This document shows, in pieces, positions 46,679 through 54,889 of a stretch of 64,000 bases of DNA. The position numbers and the translations under genes were made by a program. Each line of letters starts with the position of its first letter. The first letter of the stretch is position 1. The notes below the pieces were generated by a model. It was given only the letters and a program-made list of their open reading frames with translations. It searched no databases and was not told the DNA's origin. Origin of the DNA: Kibdelosporangium persicum (GTDB taxonomy: Bacteria; Actinomycetota; Actinomycetes; Mycobacteriales; Pseudonocardiaceae); assembly GCF_013280595.1 (NCBI RefSeq), contig NZ_JAAATY010000041.1, forward strand, positions 16,822 through 80,821. The letters are read 5' to 3'.

Positions 46679-47587
46679 TTATTCGGCGAGGTCGGCCGCT
46701 TGTTGGCGGAGGGCGCGGACGACGGCGTCCGTGGACGCCGTGGTCTGGCCGGGCAGGCGAACCAGGCTGACACGGCGTCGTTCGTCAGGGACGTCATCGA
46801 TGGTGACGAGGCGGACCCGGGGCGGGATCACGGACAGCAGTGTCGAGGGCACGGTGGTGATTCCGGCTCCGGCCGCGACCAGGTGCAGTTTGGTCATCCA
46901 GTCGCGGGTGGTGTGGTGGACGCGAGGCCGTCCGGGCAGACCCGGCCAGACGCCCAGCAGGGGCTCGTCGATCCCGGTCGGACTGGCGATCCACGTCTCG
47001 TCGGCGACGAACTCGGCGGTGACGCTGGTGCGGCCGGCGAACCGGCCGTCGGCCGGTACCGCCAGGACCAAGCGGTCGTCCAGCAACGGCTCCACACGCA
47101 GGGGTGGATCGTCGGTGTCCGGTGAACGGTGCGGTGGCCGGGAGGACAGCAGGGCGACGTCGAGCGTGCCGGTCCGCAGTGCCCTGACCAGTGACGGGGT
47201 GGTTCCCTCCCGGGTGGTGACCTGGATGCGGGGGCGTTCCTGGCGCAGGGTTGCCAGTGCGCGGGCCACGATCACCGCTCCGGCCGTGGGGAAGAAGCCG
47301 AGCCGGACACGGCTGGTGTCGTCCTGCGTACCGCGCAGTTCCCGGTCGGCGGCGTCCAACGCGTCCAGCGCGGTGACGGCGTGGCGCAGCAGAGCGTGTC
47401 CGGCGGTGGTCAGCCGCACACCGCCGGGATGGCGGTCGAACAGCCGGACGCCGGTGACCTGCTCCAGCGTCGCGATCTGCCGGGAGACGGCCGACTGCGT
47501 GCAGCCCACCGCTTCCGCCGCGGCCGTGAAGGTGCCCCGCTCGGCCACCTCGCGCAGGACCCGCAACCCGGCCAGCGTGAAGTCCAT
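46679..47587 (-). CDS. LysR-family transcriptional regulator
   Basis: A 302-residue LysR protein: an N-terminal winged helix with FTAAAEAVGCTQSAVSRQIA, then a 200-residue ligand-binding domain of periplasmic-binding-protein fold. It is divergent from the tautomerase gene across 152 bp, the classical arrangement for a LysR target pair. The inducer is probably an aromatic or dicarboxylic compound given the tautomerase neighbour, which is inference. Length and motifs are complete. Confidence 0.95.
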   Translation of the reverse strand: MDFTLAGLRVLREVAERGTFTAAAEAVGCTQSAVSRQIATLEQVTGVRLFDRHPGGVRLTTAGHALLRHAVTALDALDAADRELRGTQDDTSRVRLGFFPTAGAVIVARALATLRQERPRIQVTTREGTTPSLVRALRTGTLDVALLSSRPPHRSPDTDDPPLRVEPLLDDRLVLAVPADGRFAGRTSVTAEFVADETWIASPTGIDEPLLGVWPGLPGRPRVHHTTRDWMTKLHLVAAGAGITTVPSTLLSVIPPRVRLVTIDDVPDERRRVSLVRLPGQTTASTDAVVRALRQQAADLAE

Positions 47588-47739
47588 GAGAAAAGAGCAT
47601 AGCCAGTATGCCGGGCATTCGTTGGTGGAATCCCGCTCGGGCTTCTAACGTCGGGCGTGAACGGGCAACCCGTCAAGGAAGCCGTGAGACCGGCCGTCAC
47701 AGCACGACACCACCGCACAACGCGCCAGAAGGAACGACC
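47588..47739. promoter_or_regulatory. Divergent control region between LysR and tautomerase genes
   Basis: 152 bp. The segment ATAGCCAGTATGCCGGGCAT near 47598 contains T-N11-A-type partial dyads such as LysR proteins bind. No gene is present. An AGAAGGAACG before the tautomerase ATG is its ribosome binding site. Confidence 0.4.
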
Positions 47740-48183
47740 ATGCCTCTGATCAACGTCTACCTGCGCCAGGGAACCACCCCCGAGCACCGCCGCCTCGTCT
47801 CCGAGGCCATCCACAAGTCCATGGTGGACGTCCTGAACATCCCCCATGACGACCAGTTCCACGTCTTCCACGAGGTCACGCCCGACAACTTCGTCATTCA
47901 ACCGGTCGTGTTCGGCCTGCGGCGCAGCGAGCGCACCATGTTCGTCCAACTGGCGTTCAACCAGCGCCCACCGGAGCAGAAGAACGACCTGTTCCGGGCG
48001 ATCGTGGCCAACCTGCGGCTGTTCGCCGACGTCCCCGAGGAGGACATCATGCTGGTGGTCTTCGAAACAGCCCGCGAGAACTGGTGGGCCGCCGGCCGCG
48101 TCGTCAACCCCGACACGGGCTACGACGAACGCATGACCGAAGTTCCCACCAGAACCGCAAGCCGACCCCAGAACCCCTCGTGA
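47740..48183 (+). CDS. Tautomerase-superfamily protein
   Basis: A 147-residue protein beginning MPLINVYLRQGTTPEHRRLV. After Met removal, Pro1 would be the catalytic base of the 4-oxalocrotonate tautomerase superfamily. It is about twice the length of the minimal monomer, matching the longer DUF1904/MIF-like relatives. The mid region FHEVTPDNFV and the tail ARENWWAAGRV are typical. GAAGGAACG precedes the ATG. Its last codon TCG and stop TGA are part of the 48-bp repeat that follows. It is probably under LysR control. The substrate is unknown. Confidence 0.85.
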   Translation: MPLINVYLRQGTTPEHRRLVSEAIHKSMVDVLNIPHDDQFHVFHEVTPDNFVIQPVVFGLRRSERTMFVQLAFNQRPPEQKNDLFRAIVANLRLFADVPEEDIMLVVFETARENWWAAGRVVNPDTGYDERMTEVPTRTASRPQNPS

Positions 48184-48225
48184 GTGTTTATCAGGGTTAG
48201 AACACCCATAAACACTCACGAGGGT
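48178..48225 (+). repeat. 48-bp inverted-repeat element, copy 2
   Basis: CCTCGTGAGTGTTTAT opens the element and ATAAACACTCACGAGG closes it, giving perfect 16-base arms around CAGGGTTAGAACACCC. Copy 1 at 9361-9408 on the opposite strand differs at about three positions. The TGA in the first arm is the stop codon of the tautomerase gene. The second arm, read on the minus strand, also gives a TCG TGA ending to a relic frame. No target-site duplication was seen. Confidence 0.85.
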
Positions 48226-48226
48226 A

Positions 48227-48300
48227 GGCGGTTGACGACGATGTCGTGCAGTTCCCTGGCCAGCTCCTGGCGCCCGAAGGTACGTCTGAGCCTTCTTCGA
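48227..48300 (-). pseudogene. Relic resembling a histidine-kinase H-box
   Basis: The minus frame reads RQELARELHDIVVNRLPS and then the TGA of the repeat. ELARELHDIV matches the HisKA_3 phosphoacceptor box of NarL-partner kinases. The rest of a kinase is absent. It is probably a gene scrap, though a chance resemblance over 16 residues is possible. Confidence 0.4.
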
Positions 48301-48373
48301 CCTGCACTTGCTCGCCAAGCCGCAGCCACTGCTGGACGGGCCGTCGGCGCGGTATCCGGAGGTCAGGTTCTGA
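48293..48373 (+). pseudogene. Relic of an alpha/beta hydrolase C-terminus
   Basis: The plus frame reads FFDLHLLAKPQPLLDG, then PSARYPEVRF and a stop. This is the typical end of a family of secreted alpha/beta hydrolases. The catalytic domain is absent upstream, where other sequence is found, so only a 26-codon tail survives. Confidence 0.45.
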
Positions 48374-48421
48374 GCGTCGAAAGCGAAGACTGTTCGTAGG
48401 ACATCAGTGGCTGACCGGCCG

Positions 48422-48526
48422 TCAGAGAACGAGGTTGAGCACGATGGTGAGCGCGACGGAAATGAGGATCGAGAGGGCGATCATCATCAGACAGCCGAGA
48501 CGGCCGCCCAGTGGCCTGATTTTCAC
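48422..48526 (-). CDS. Small membrane protein (34 aa), conserved actinobacterial type
   Basis: A 34-residue frame from a GTG start: MKIRPLGGRLGCLMMIALSI, then a second hydrophobic stretch ending LNLVL. The basic head with a single 20-residue hydrophobic helix matches a small conserved actinobacterial family. No known function. It lies 19 bp after the stop of the membrane protein gene at 48546 and is probably cotranscribed. Confidence 0.55.
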   Translation of the reverse strand: MKIRPLGGRLGCLMMIALSILISVALTIVLNLVL

Positions 48527-48545
48527 CGGACTGCGCCCGCCGGGA

Positions 48546-48872
48546 TCAGCGGTCGTCGGCGGATGACCGGCTGCCCGCCTTGGCGATGCCCCGGCTGATC
48601 ATGTAACCGATGGCCAGGAACGTGATGTACCGGAGTGCCTGTTCCGCGTTGAAGGGGTCACCGCCGGTCTCGGCGCTGCCGTCCACGACCAGTGCCGTGA
48701 TCACGACAGCGGCGACACTCGCGAGGAAGACGAAGAACTCGGTGGTTTTGAAAGAGGGCTTGGTCTCGGCGCCTGTCCGGTGGCTGGTCGTGACCTCAGT
48801 GGCGGGTCCAGTGGGCAGACGGCCATGGTGGGATCCGGAAACTCCGGAAGTGTGGCCCGCGGCGCTGGTCAT
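48546..48872 (-). CDS. Small two-helix membrane protein
   Basis: A 108-residue protein. The N-terminal 50 residues are polar and low-complexity. Two hydrophobic helices follow, FFVFLASVAAVVITALVV at about 48-65 and ALRYITFLAIGYMISRGI at about 78-95, with the tail SRSSADDR. It is a common actinobacterial type without known function. GGAAGGAAGAG precedes the ATG at 48872. The longer frame to 48947 has no sign of coding. Confidence 0.7.
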   Translation of the reverse strand: MTSAAGHTSGVSGSHHGRLPTGPATEVTTSHRTGAETKPSFKTTEFFVFLASVAAVVITALVVDGSAETGGDPFNAEQALRYITFLAIGYMISRGIAKAGSRSSADDR

Positions 48873-49034
48873 GGCTCTTCCTTCCGTCTGATGTGGAAAC
48901 ATCCTCGGAGCACAGATACCCAGGGGCCCGGCCACCAAACGGCTCATTGCGACAGTCGCGTCAGGACGGTCGCCCGGTTGTCGTCACTCGATCAGGTGAA
49001 AGGGCAAGGGGGCGAGCTCGTCTGCCACAACGAG

Positions 49035-49081
49035 AAGCCGGCCGGAGTTCGCACGCGTACCGCGCGAACTCCGGCCGGCTT
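49035..49081 (-). terminator. 18-bp perfect hairpin after the SGNH gene
   Basis: AAGCCGGCCGGAGTTCGC pairs exactly with GCGAACTCCGGCCGGCTT across an 11-base loop. It starts 9 bp after the SGNH stop on the minus strand. It is the most convincing terminator structure in the window, although no T-run follows. Confidence 0.8.
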
Positions 49082-49090
49082 GCGTGATCC

Positions 49091-51451
49091 CTACAGCACG
49101 CGCAGGTCGATGGCATAGGCCATCGCGCGGTAACCGGCGTCGGACGGGTGCAGGTGGTCACCCGAGTCGTACTCCGGCCTGATCCGTTGCGGGTCGGCCG
49201 GATCGCGGAGCGCCGCGTCGAAGTCGACGACCGCGTCGAACACGCCGCTGGTGCGGATGAACTGGTTCACCGCCTGACGCACGCTCTCCCGCTCGTCGTT
49301 GTAGGCACGCCAACCCTTCCACGGCGTGATGGTCCCGCCGATGACACGCAGGCCCTGGGCGTGTGCCTCCGCGACGATCATCCGCATCGCGTTGGCGATG
49401 GCGACCGGGTCCGGATGGGCGAGGTTGCCGATGTCGTTGATGCCCTCCAGGAAGATCACCGTTCGTGCGCCGGTCGTCGTGACCATGTCGCGGGAGAGCC
49501 GGGCGAACACGTTGGCGCCGCCGATGCCGCCCGCCGCGGCGCTGTTCAGGATCCGGTTGCCGCTGATGCCGCTGTTGACCACGCTCAGCCGGGCCGGCCC
49601 CGGTCGCGCGGCCAGCCGGTCGGCGAGGACGTCCGGCCAGCGCACGTTCGCGTTGACCGTCGAGCGGTCGCCGTCGGTGATGGAGTCGCCGAAGGCCACC
49701 ACCGCGCCACGGGCCTTCCGGGACTGGACCTCGACGCCCGTCACGTAGTACCACGCGCCGATCTGTTGCGTATAAGCGCTTCCTGACTCGTCTGCCGCAT
49801 GGTCGCCGGTCGGCGTGAGAAACGATGTCTGGTACGAGCGCGGGTGTTCGGTGACCGAGCCGGACGGCTGCGGCGTGAACACGGAGACGAGCAGGTCGCC
49901 GTCCGCGGGCACGTCCAGCCGGGCCGGGTCGCTCAGAACCTCGGCGCCGACGGGGATCGTGATGTCCGGCGCACCGCCGAAAGTCAGCTGCCGCATCGTG
50001 CCGGGGACCGCGTCCGGCGCGTCGGGCTTCGCCGCCACGGCGACCGTGACCTTGCTCATCAGCACCGGCGCTGATCCGTACACATTGGACAGGCGGACGC
50101 GTGCTGTTCCGCCGCCCACGGAGGTGTGCACGACGTTGCGGATCGAGGTGTTCGCCAGTCCTCGGTCGGTGTTCGGCGCGGGGCGGGCCATGGCCGTCTG
50201 CCACGTGCTGATCCAGTCGTCGCCGTCGGAACGCGCCAGGAGACGGTCCAGGTCCACCGCCTGCGCCATCGCCTGGTAGCCGGCGTCCTTCGGATGTAGG
50301 TGGTCGCCAGAGTCATACTCCGCCTTGAGCCACAACGGGTTCGCGGGATCGCGGACGGCCGCGTCGAAGTCGACGACCGCGTCGAACACACCGCTCGTGC
50401 GGATGAACTGGTTGACGGCCGCGCGCACGCCTTCCAGCTCGTCGGTGTAGTTGCCGGAACCGCCGAACGGGGTGAGTGTGCCGCCGATGATCCGCAACCC
50501 GCGTGCCTGGACCTGCGCGGCCACCTGTCGCAGCGCGGCGATGATCTTCGAGGGCTCGCGGTGTTGCGGCTGGCCGCCGATGTCGTTGATGCCGAGCAAC
50601 ACGATCACCGACCTCGCGCCGGGCACCGTCAGCACGTCCCTGTCCAGCCTCGACAGTGCGTTGGGGTTCCACGTGCTGTTGAGCAACCGGTTCGAGCTGA
50701 TGCCCGCGTTGACCACGCCGAGCGTCGTCGGGCCGGGTGCGGCGATCAACCGGTCCGCCAGGTAGTCCGGCCACCGATGGCTGGCGTCGCGCGTCGAGTT
50801 GTTGCCGTCGGTGATCGAGTCGCCGAGCGTGACCACCGTGCCCTGCGCGCGGCCCAGTACGTCGACCCTGCTGACGTACGGCCAGAAGGTGACCTTCTCG
50901 GTGAACGCGGCGCCCGCGTCCTCGTTCGAATGGTCACCGCTCGTGCTGAGGTAGGAGGTCTGATTGGCGACCTGGTGGTACGTGACGGGGCCGGACGCCT
51001 GCGGGGTGTAGACACTGACCAGCAGGTCGCCATCTTCGGGCACCGCAAGAGAAACCGGGTCGCTCAGCACCTCGCCACCGGGTGGGATGGTGACCGACGG
51101 CGCGCCGCCGAACGTCAGCGGTCGCATCGTGCCGGCGACCGCGTCCGGCGCGCCGGGGCCCTTGGCGACAGCGATCGTCGCGTTCATCTGCACCGGCGCG
51201 GTGCCCAGCACGTTGGTCAGCTCGACCCGTGCCTGCGCGCCGCCGACGCTCGTGTGCACCACGTTGCGGATCGTCCGGTCCACGTAGCCAGTGGCGAGGT
51301 TCGGGACCGTGCCCGTCGCCGACGCCCCCCACGTGCCGACCCAGTCTCCGTGTGCGGGCGACGGGCTCGCGCCGGACACTCCAACCGGGGACACCACACC
51401 GAACGCCACCGCCACACAGGCCACCAACGCCGCTCTGCGGAGGTAGGACAT
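49091..51451 (-). CDS. Secreted tandem SGNH/GDSL hydrolase
   Basis: A 786-residue protein with a Sec signal peptide (MSYLRRAALVACVAVAFG). It has two copies of an SGNH hydrolase module. GDSITDG occurs near residues 208 and 586, INDIGG and INDIGN are the block III sites, and DSGDHLHPKDAGY and DSGDHLHPSDAGY carry the catalytic Asp and His. Each half is about 380 residues and retains all catalytic residues. An N-terminal jelly-roll-like domain precedes each catalytic core. ATG at 51451 has GGAGG upstream. An internal gene duplication is clear. Substrates may be acyl or acetyl esters. Confidence 0.93.
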   Translation of the reverse strand: MSYLRRAALVACVAVAFGVVSPVGVSGASPSPAHGDWVGTWGASATGTVPNLATGYVDRTIRNVVHTSVGGAQARVELTNVLGTAPVQMNATIAVAKGPGAPDAVAGTMRPLTFGGAPSVTIPPGGEVLSDPVSLAVPEDGDLLVSVYTPQASGPVTYHQVANQTSYLSTSGDHSNEDAGAAFTEKVTFWPYVSRVDVLGRAQGTVVTLGDSITDGNNSTRDASHRWPDYLADRLIAAPGPTTLGVVNAGISSNRLLNSTWNPNALSRLDRDVLTVPGARSVIVLLGINDIGGQPQHREPSKIIAALRQVAAQVQARGLRIIGGTLTPFGGSGNYTDELEGVRAAVNQFIRTSGVFDAVVDFDAAVRDPANPLWLKAEYDSGDHLHPKDAGYQAMAQAVDLDRLLARSDGDDWISTWQTAMARPAPNTDRGLANTSIRNVVHTSVGGGTARVRLSNVYGSAPVLMSKVTVAVAAKPDAPDAVPGTMRQLTFGGAPDITIPVGAEVLSDPARLDVPADGDLLVSVFTPQPSGSVTEHPRSYQTSFLTPTGDHAADESGSAYTQQIGAWYYVTGVEVQSRKARGAVVAFGDSITDGDRSTVNANVRWPDVLADRLAARPGPARLSVVNSGISGNRILNSAAAGGIGGANVFARLSRDMVTTTGARTVIFLEGINDIGNLAHPDPVAIANAMRMIVAEAHAQGLRVIGGTITPWKGWRAYNDERESVRQAVNQFIRTSGVFDAVVDFDAALRDPADPQRIRPEYDSGDHLHPSDAGYRAMAYAIDLRVL

Positions 51452-51778
51452 GGGACCTCCCATGATTGTGATCAGGTGCGGACGAGTGCACCGGCGAGCC
51501 CCTGCTCCGGTCAAGGATTGTCCAGTTTTCTGTCCAGTCGGTTGTCCCCGCCCGTGGCCTCTCCAGTGACCTGATCACGTCACCAAGCGGCCCGAGCACA
51601 CAGCGCCGGAACTCCCGTTCGCCGGAACGGTCGGCGCTGCACAACCGCTGCCGATGCCGTTGAGCCCATCCCAACCTTGACCAGCCGGATCGCCGAGCAC
51701 GTCACCACAGTGCTGATTGCTCGGATCGTCCTTGTGGTCAATGGTGATTTCGTGCGGGCAGCTGGTTAATTCCGTTGA
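51452..51778. other. Intergenic region with three TGTCC repeats of 12-bp period
   Basis: TGTCCAGT at 51519-51526 and 51531-51538 is followed by TGTCC at 51543-51547, all on the same strand with a 12-bp period. They lie about 70 bp upstream of the SGNH start and could be an operator for it. No gene was found in this 327-bp stretch. Confidence 0.4.
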
Positions 51779-52297
51779 TCAAGGCTTGGGGCCAGGTGTG
51801 CCGTTCGGCCATACGCACGGGGAGGTTGCGCCAAGCGATAGGCTGCCTTGCGCGCTTTCTTGAACATACATTCTGAAGCCGTCGCTCCTGTTTTCGACGT
51901 GTACGTAGTTCGATTTTGGGCGTTCGTCGTTCAGGACGGCGAAATTGTGTTCGGACCACCACTTCATCAGCGTGTCGATTACTGCTGGGTTGTTTTCCCG
52001 GGGGATGTCTCGAAGCCAGTGGCTTCTGTTCGCCAGTACGCGACCACCCGGACCACGATCTGTCGGGTCCGAACAGTCGCCGGCCTCCTCGTGTCCGAGT
52101 GGCTCTAGTCGCGGAGCGGGTGACAGTGCCGACACCGCGTCGCGTACATACTGTTCGACACGGTTGTTCGCTTCCTGCTGAGTGATGGTGTTCACGGGTT
52201 GCTTGCCTCCGTCACTGTCACACGACGTCAAGACCAGGACCAGCATCACCACAACGAGGGCTAGACCGCTGCCCGGATGCGTTCGACGTTGTTTCAT
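51779..52297 (-). CDS. Lipoprotein encoded beside the WXG-hydrolase gene
   Basis: A 172-residue lipoprotein. The N-terminus LALVVVMLVLVLTSCDSDGG carries a lipobox and the lipidated Cys is near residue 26. The mature part has no recognised domain. Two further Cys (GDCSDP and SPCVWP) may form a disulfide. It is the last of three genes on the minus strand that begin with an EspC-like protein and a large WXG100-hydrolase protein, with a 16-bp gap between it and the latter. In this position an immunity or partner role is plausible but unproved. Confidence 0.75.
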   Translation of the reverse strand: MKQRRTHPGSGLALVVVMLVLVLTSCDSDGGKQPVNTITQQEANNRVEQYVRDAVSALSPAPRLEPLGHEEAGDCSDPTDRGPGGRVLANRSHWLRDIPRENNPAVIDTLMKWWSEHNFAVLNDERPKSNYVHVENRSDGFRMYVQESAQGSLSLGATSPCVWPNGTPGPKP

Positions 52298-52313
52298 TCG
52301 GTAGGCCTCATCG

Positions 52314-53918
52314 TTAGCTGGCAGGCTGCCCGACGATAATGCGTCCGATGTTGGCGAGCGACCGATTCCCTGGATCCCAGTACGCGCTGTGAGCGGCTGC
52401 GCTGCCGAGCGGCCAGCTTGAAGTTCCTGGGTCGGAGGCGAATGGTTTTCCGCCAAAACGCGGATCGGCTGGGTCCGGCCCGTGAGGGTCCAGGCTTCTT
52501 TCGGTCGGATCGTCGTAACTGTGCGGGTTGTTGGTTATGTGGATGGCGTCGTGCTCGGCGACGGTCGCATGCACTTGGTCAGGCGGTAGATGAAGCTCTT
52601 CGATCTTGTCGACGCCAACTCCGGGGCTGCCGACGAATATCACGCCGTCGACGTCCAGTCGCTCGTACCGAGCGGTGTGCCCGACAACCGTCGATCCGTA
52701 GCTATGGCCCAGGACCACGTTGTGAGACGGAGGACCTTCATGCGTCGCACGTAGTCCGTCCTGGAATCGGTCCAGATCTTTCTTGGCGCCGTCGGCGTAC
52801 TTCTCTGACCAAGCGTCCCAGATGGGGTGTTGCGGCGCGTCGTACCCGACCCAGGCGATGACCGACGTCGATGTTGCGTCGTCGGCTGCCTTCGCCGCGT
52901 TGACCATCCTGTCGGCCCGCGCCATCTCGCCTTCTACCTGCTCTAGTCGTGCGCCTGTGCCAGGTACGTAGGTGCACAGGTTCCCAGCGGTGTCCGGGTT
53001 ACCCATGGCGATGATCGCCCGGCCAGTACCGTTCGTGTCGACACTCAGAAGGAACGCTTGTTGATGCTTGCCGTCCACCTTCCCCAACCGCTCTTCGATC
53101 TTCTCGATACCTCTCAGTTTCGCGTCAATGTCCGCCAGCCGGTCATTATCACGACCGATCCGACGATCACCGAGACTCCGCAGGCGCTCCTGTTCGGCGA
53201 GCAGTTGGGCCTTCAATTCGGTCAACCGAGTGCGATTGGCGCGGTCGCGAGCAGTGGCGGGTACGCCGTCCAACGCGCCGATCTCGCTGGCGTGCGTGTA
53301 CAGCAGCGATTCCTGTTGCATCGGTGTCAACGAGTCCCACCACTTTTTCACCTCGGCCGGCGCGGTGGAACGCGGCGGGATCGCGGTCGCGGCCGCGGCG
53401 ACCGTTGCCTGATCGGGGCCGGCGAAGCCGGCCGCTTCCGGCCGCAGGCTCCGTAGCGCGTAGGCCGCCTCGGCGTCTGCCCGCCGCGCTCGTTCGAGTT
53501 GGGCCGCCATCGCGTCTTCAAGCCGCCGGGCATCGGGTTCGAGGTTGGCCATCGGCGCGGGCGGCGGGCCCGGCGTCACGACCTTGCCCGCAGGGTCGAA
53601 AGCCCACCCCTGTGAGCGGGCCTCATCGACCAATCTGTTCACCTCGGCCTGCACGCCACCCAGTTGGCGTGCCGCGTCACTCAATACCGGCGGGATGTTC
53701 GCGATCGTGGCGGAAACATCCTGGTACTGCTTGCGGTGCCCAGCGAAGGTGGCCTTGGCCGCGTCGGCTGAGGCACCGGTCCACCCGTCGAGTTTCATCA
53801 GCTTCTGGTCAAGATCGTTCGCCCGGGTCGTCAGCGCGTCGGCCAGGGTCTTCCAGTTGCGGGCTTCCTCTGTGTAGGCGTTGAGGTCCAGCCGCATGAC
53901 GTCGTCGTAGGTGACCAC
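52314..53918 (-). CDS. WXG100-like N-terminus with alpha/beta hydrolase (DUF1023-type) C-terminus
   Basis: A 534-residue protein. Residues 1-100 resemble the WXG100 helical hairpin (KLDGWTGASADAAKATFAGH). A coiled middle follows (RTRLTELKAQLLAEQERLRS). Residues about 290-500 are a DUF1023/alpha-beta hydrolase domain with the nucleophile motif VVLGHSYGSTV near 402, FVGSPGVG, and a late His. Such proteins are type VII secreted or cell-associated enzymes of actinobacteria. The GTG start is 12 bp after the small EspC-like gene. It may be toxic to other cells, with the neighbouring lipoprotein as partner. Confidence 0.85.
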   Translation of the reverse strand: MVTYDDVMRLDLNAYTEEARNWKTLADALTTRANDLDQKLMKLDGWTGASADAAKATFAGHRKQYQDVSATIANIPPVLSDAARQLGGVQAEVNRLVDEARSQGWAFDPAGKVVTPGPPPAPMANLEPDARRLEDAMAAQLERARRADAEAAYALRSLRPEAAGFAGPDQATVAAAATAIPPRSTAPAEVKKWWDSLTPMQQESLLYTHASEIGALDGVPATARDRANRTRLTELKAQLLAEQERLRSLGDRRIGRDNDRLADIDAKLRGIEKIEERLGKVDGKHQQAFLLSVDTNGTGRAIIAMGNPDTAGNLCTYVPGTGARLEQVEGEMARADRMVNAAKAADDATSTSVIAWVGYDAPQHPIWDAWSEKYADGAKKDLDRFQDGLRATHEGPPSHNVVLGHSYGSTVVGHTARYERLDVDGVIFVGSPGVGVDKIEELHLPPDQVHATVAEHDAIHITNNPHSYDDPTERSLDPHGPDPADPRFGGKPFASDPGTSSWPLGSAAAHSAYWDPGNRSLANIGRIIVGQPAS

Positions 53919-53930
53919 GATTCCCCCGGC

Positions 53931-54236
53931 TCAGTTCGGAAAGCGGCGGACGTTGCGCTGCTCGGCCGACGCGTACGCCTCCGCCGAGAGCGACAAGGTG
54001 TCTGCGGCCACCGCTAGCTTCGTGGTCATCGTGTGCAGCACCTGCTGCCACGCCGACTCGATCTCCGCATGGGCCCGCGGACTGTCGAAGACGTGCGGAG
54101 CGCCGTTCAACGCGTCCTGCGCTCCACCTAACTTGCGTGCGTCGTGATGCGCCTCGTCGGCGACATCCACGATCTCGTCCGCCACCGACCGTAAATCCTC
54201 CGGTCTGACGCGCACATGATCCGCTGGTCCAGGCAT
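53931..54236 (-). CDS. Small EspC/WXG100-like protein
   Basis: A 101-residue helical protein (VRPEDLRSVADEIVDVADEA, AYASAEQRNVRR) of the EspC/ESX secretion-associated type. It probably pairs with the WXG-hydrolase encoded 12 bp downstream. ATG at 54236 is preferred because GGGGGTGG precedes it. A GTG six bases upstream is possible. Confidence 0.75.
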   Translation of the reverse strand: MPGPADHVRVRPEDLRSVADEIVDVADEAHHDARKLGGAQDALNGAPHVFDSPRAHAEIESAWQQVLHTMTTKLAVAADTLSLSAEAYASAEQRNVRRFPN

Positions 54237-54408
54237 GCCCACCCCCGTAGCCTGTTACTCACCGTGAACCAGCACTCACGATAGGGCGTACAGCGTCAAC
54301 GTGAAATCGAACAGCGACACCTCTACTCATTCGGGCTAGGGTTGTGACCGGGTTGGTCCGCCTGGGTGTCGCTCAGCGGTGATGGCATGCGGGTGCGCGG
54401 GGGTGCTG

Positions 54409-54708
54409 GTGGCCGAACCGGTGAGAATCCGCAGGCTGACGGATCAGGAAGGGCAGCGGCTGCAGCTGATCGTGCGTCGAGGCTGCGATCTACCACGCAC
54501 TGGTGTGTCCTATGTGCCGCACCGGCTCGGGTGGAGTCCGCAGGTGCCGGTGCCTCGGGCCGCCGAGCACGATGCCGAGGCGGTTGCCACCTGGGCGAAG
54601 GGAACCTGGCCCGAGGTGGAACAACCGTGCGGGAGCAGGACGCGTGGCTCGTCTTCGAAAAGGTCGCACTCAACCGTCTGTTGTTCGGCCTGGCCGACCT
54701 CGCCTGCT
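54409..54708 (+). pseudogene. Truncated IS630-type transposase relic
   Basis: VRIRRLTDQEGQRLQLIVRRG is the N-terminus of IS630-type transposases. Shortly after comes VPHRLGWSPQVPVPRAAEHD and EAVATWAKGTWPEVE, a segment of such proteins that is normally about 100 residues further on. The DDE domain is missing. The gene is truncated, internally deleted and inactive. No terminal inverted repeats were seen. It adjoins the Wadjet operon and hints at past insertion there. Nothing else was recognised in 54709-54889. Confidence 0.65.
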
Positions 54709-54889
54709 AACGACAGAACGGTGGAGGTTGAACACTGCACCGAAGCGGCGAGTACCGAACTGGTCCGGATCTCACCCTGCCAACGCCCGATCCACGCTGG
54801 TGGCGATCTTGGCGGACAGTTGTCGCCCTGTGCGGGCAGCACCTCACCCGCCGCAGGCCGATCCGCTGGATTTTCACGATCGCCCGTGG

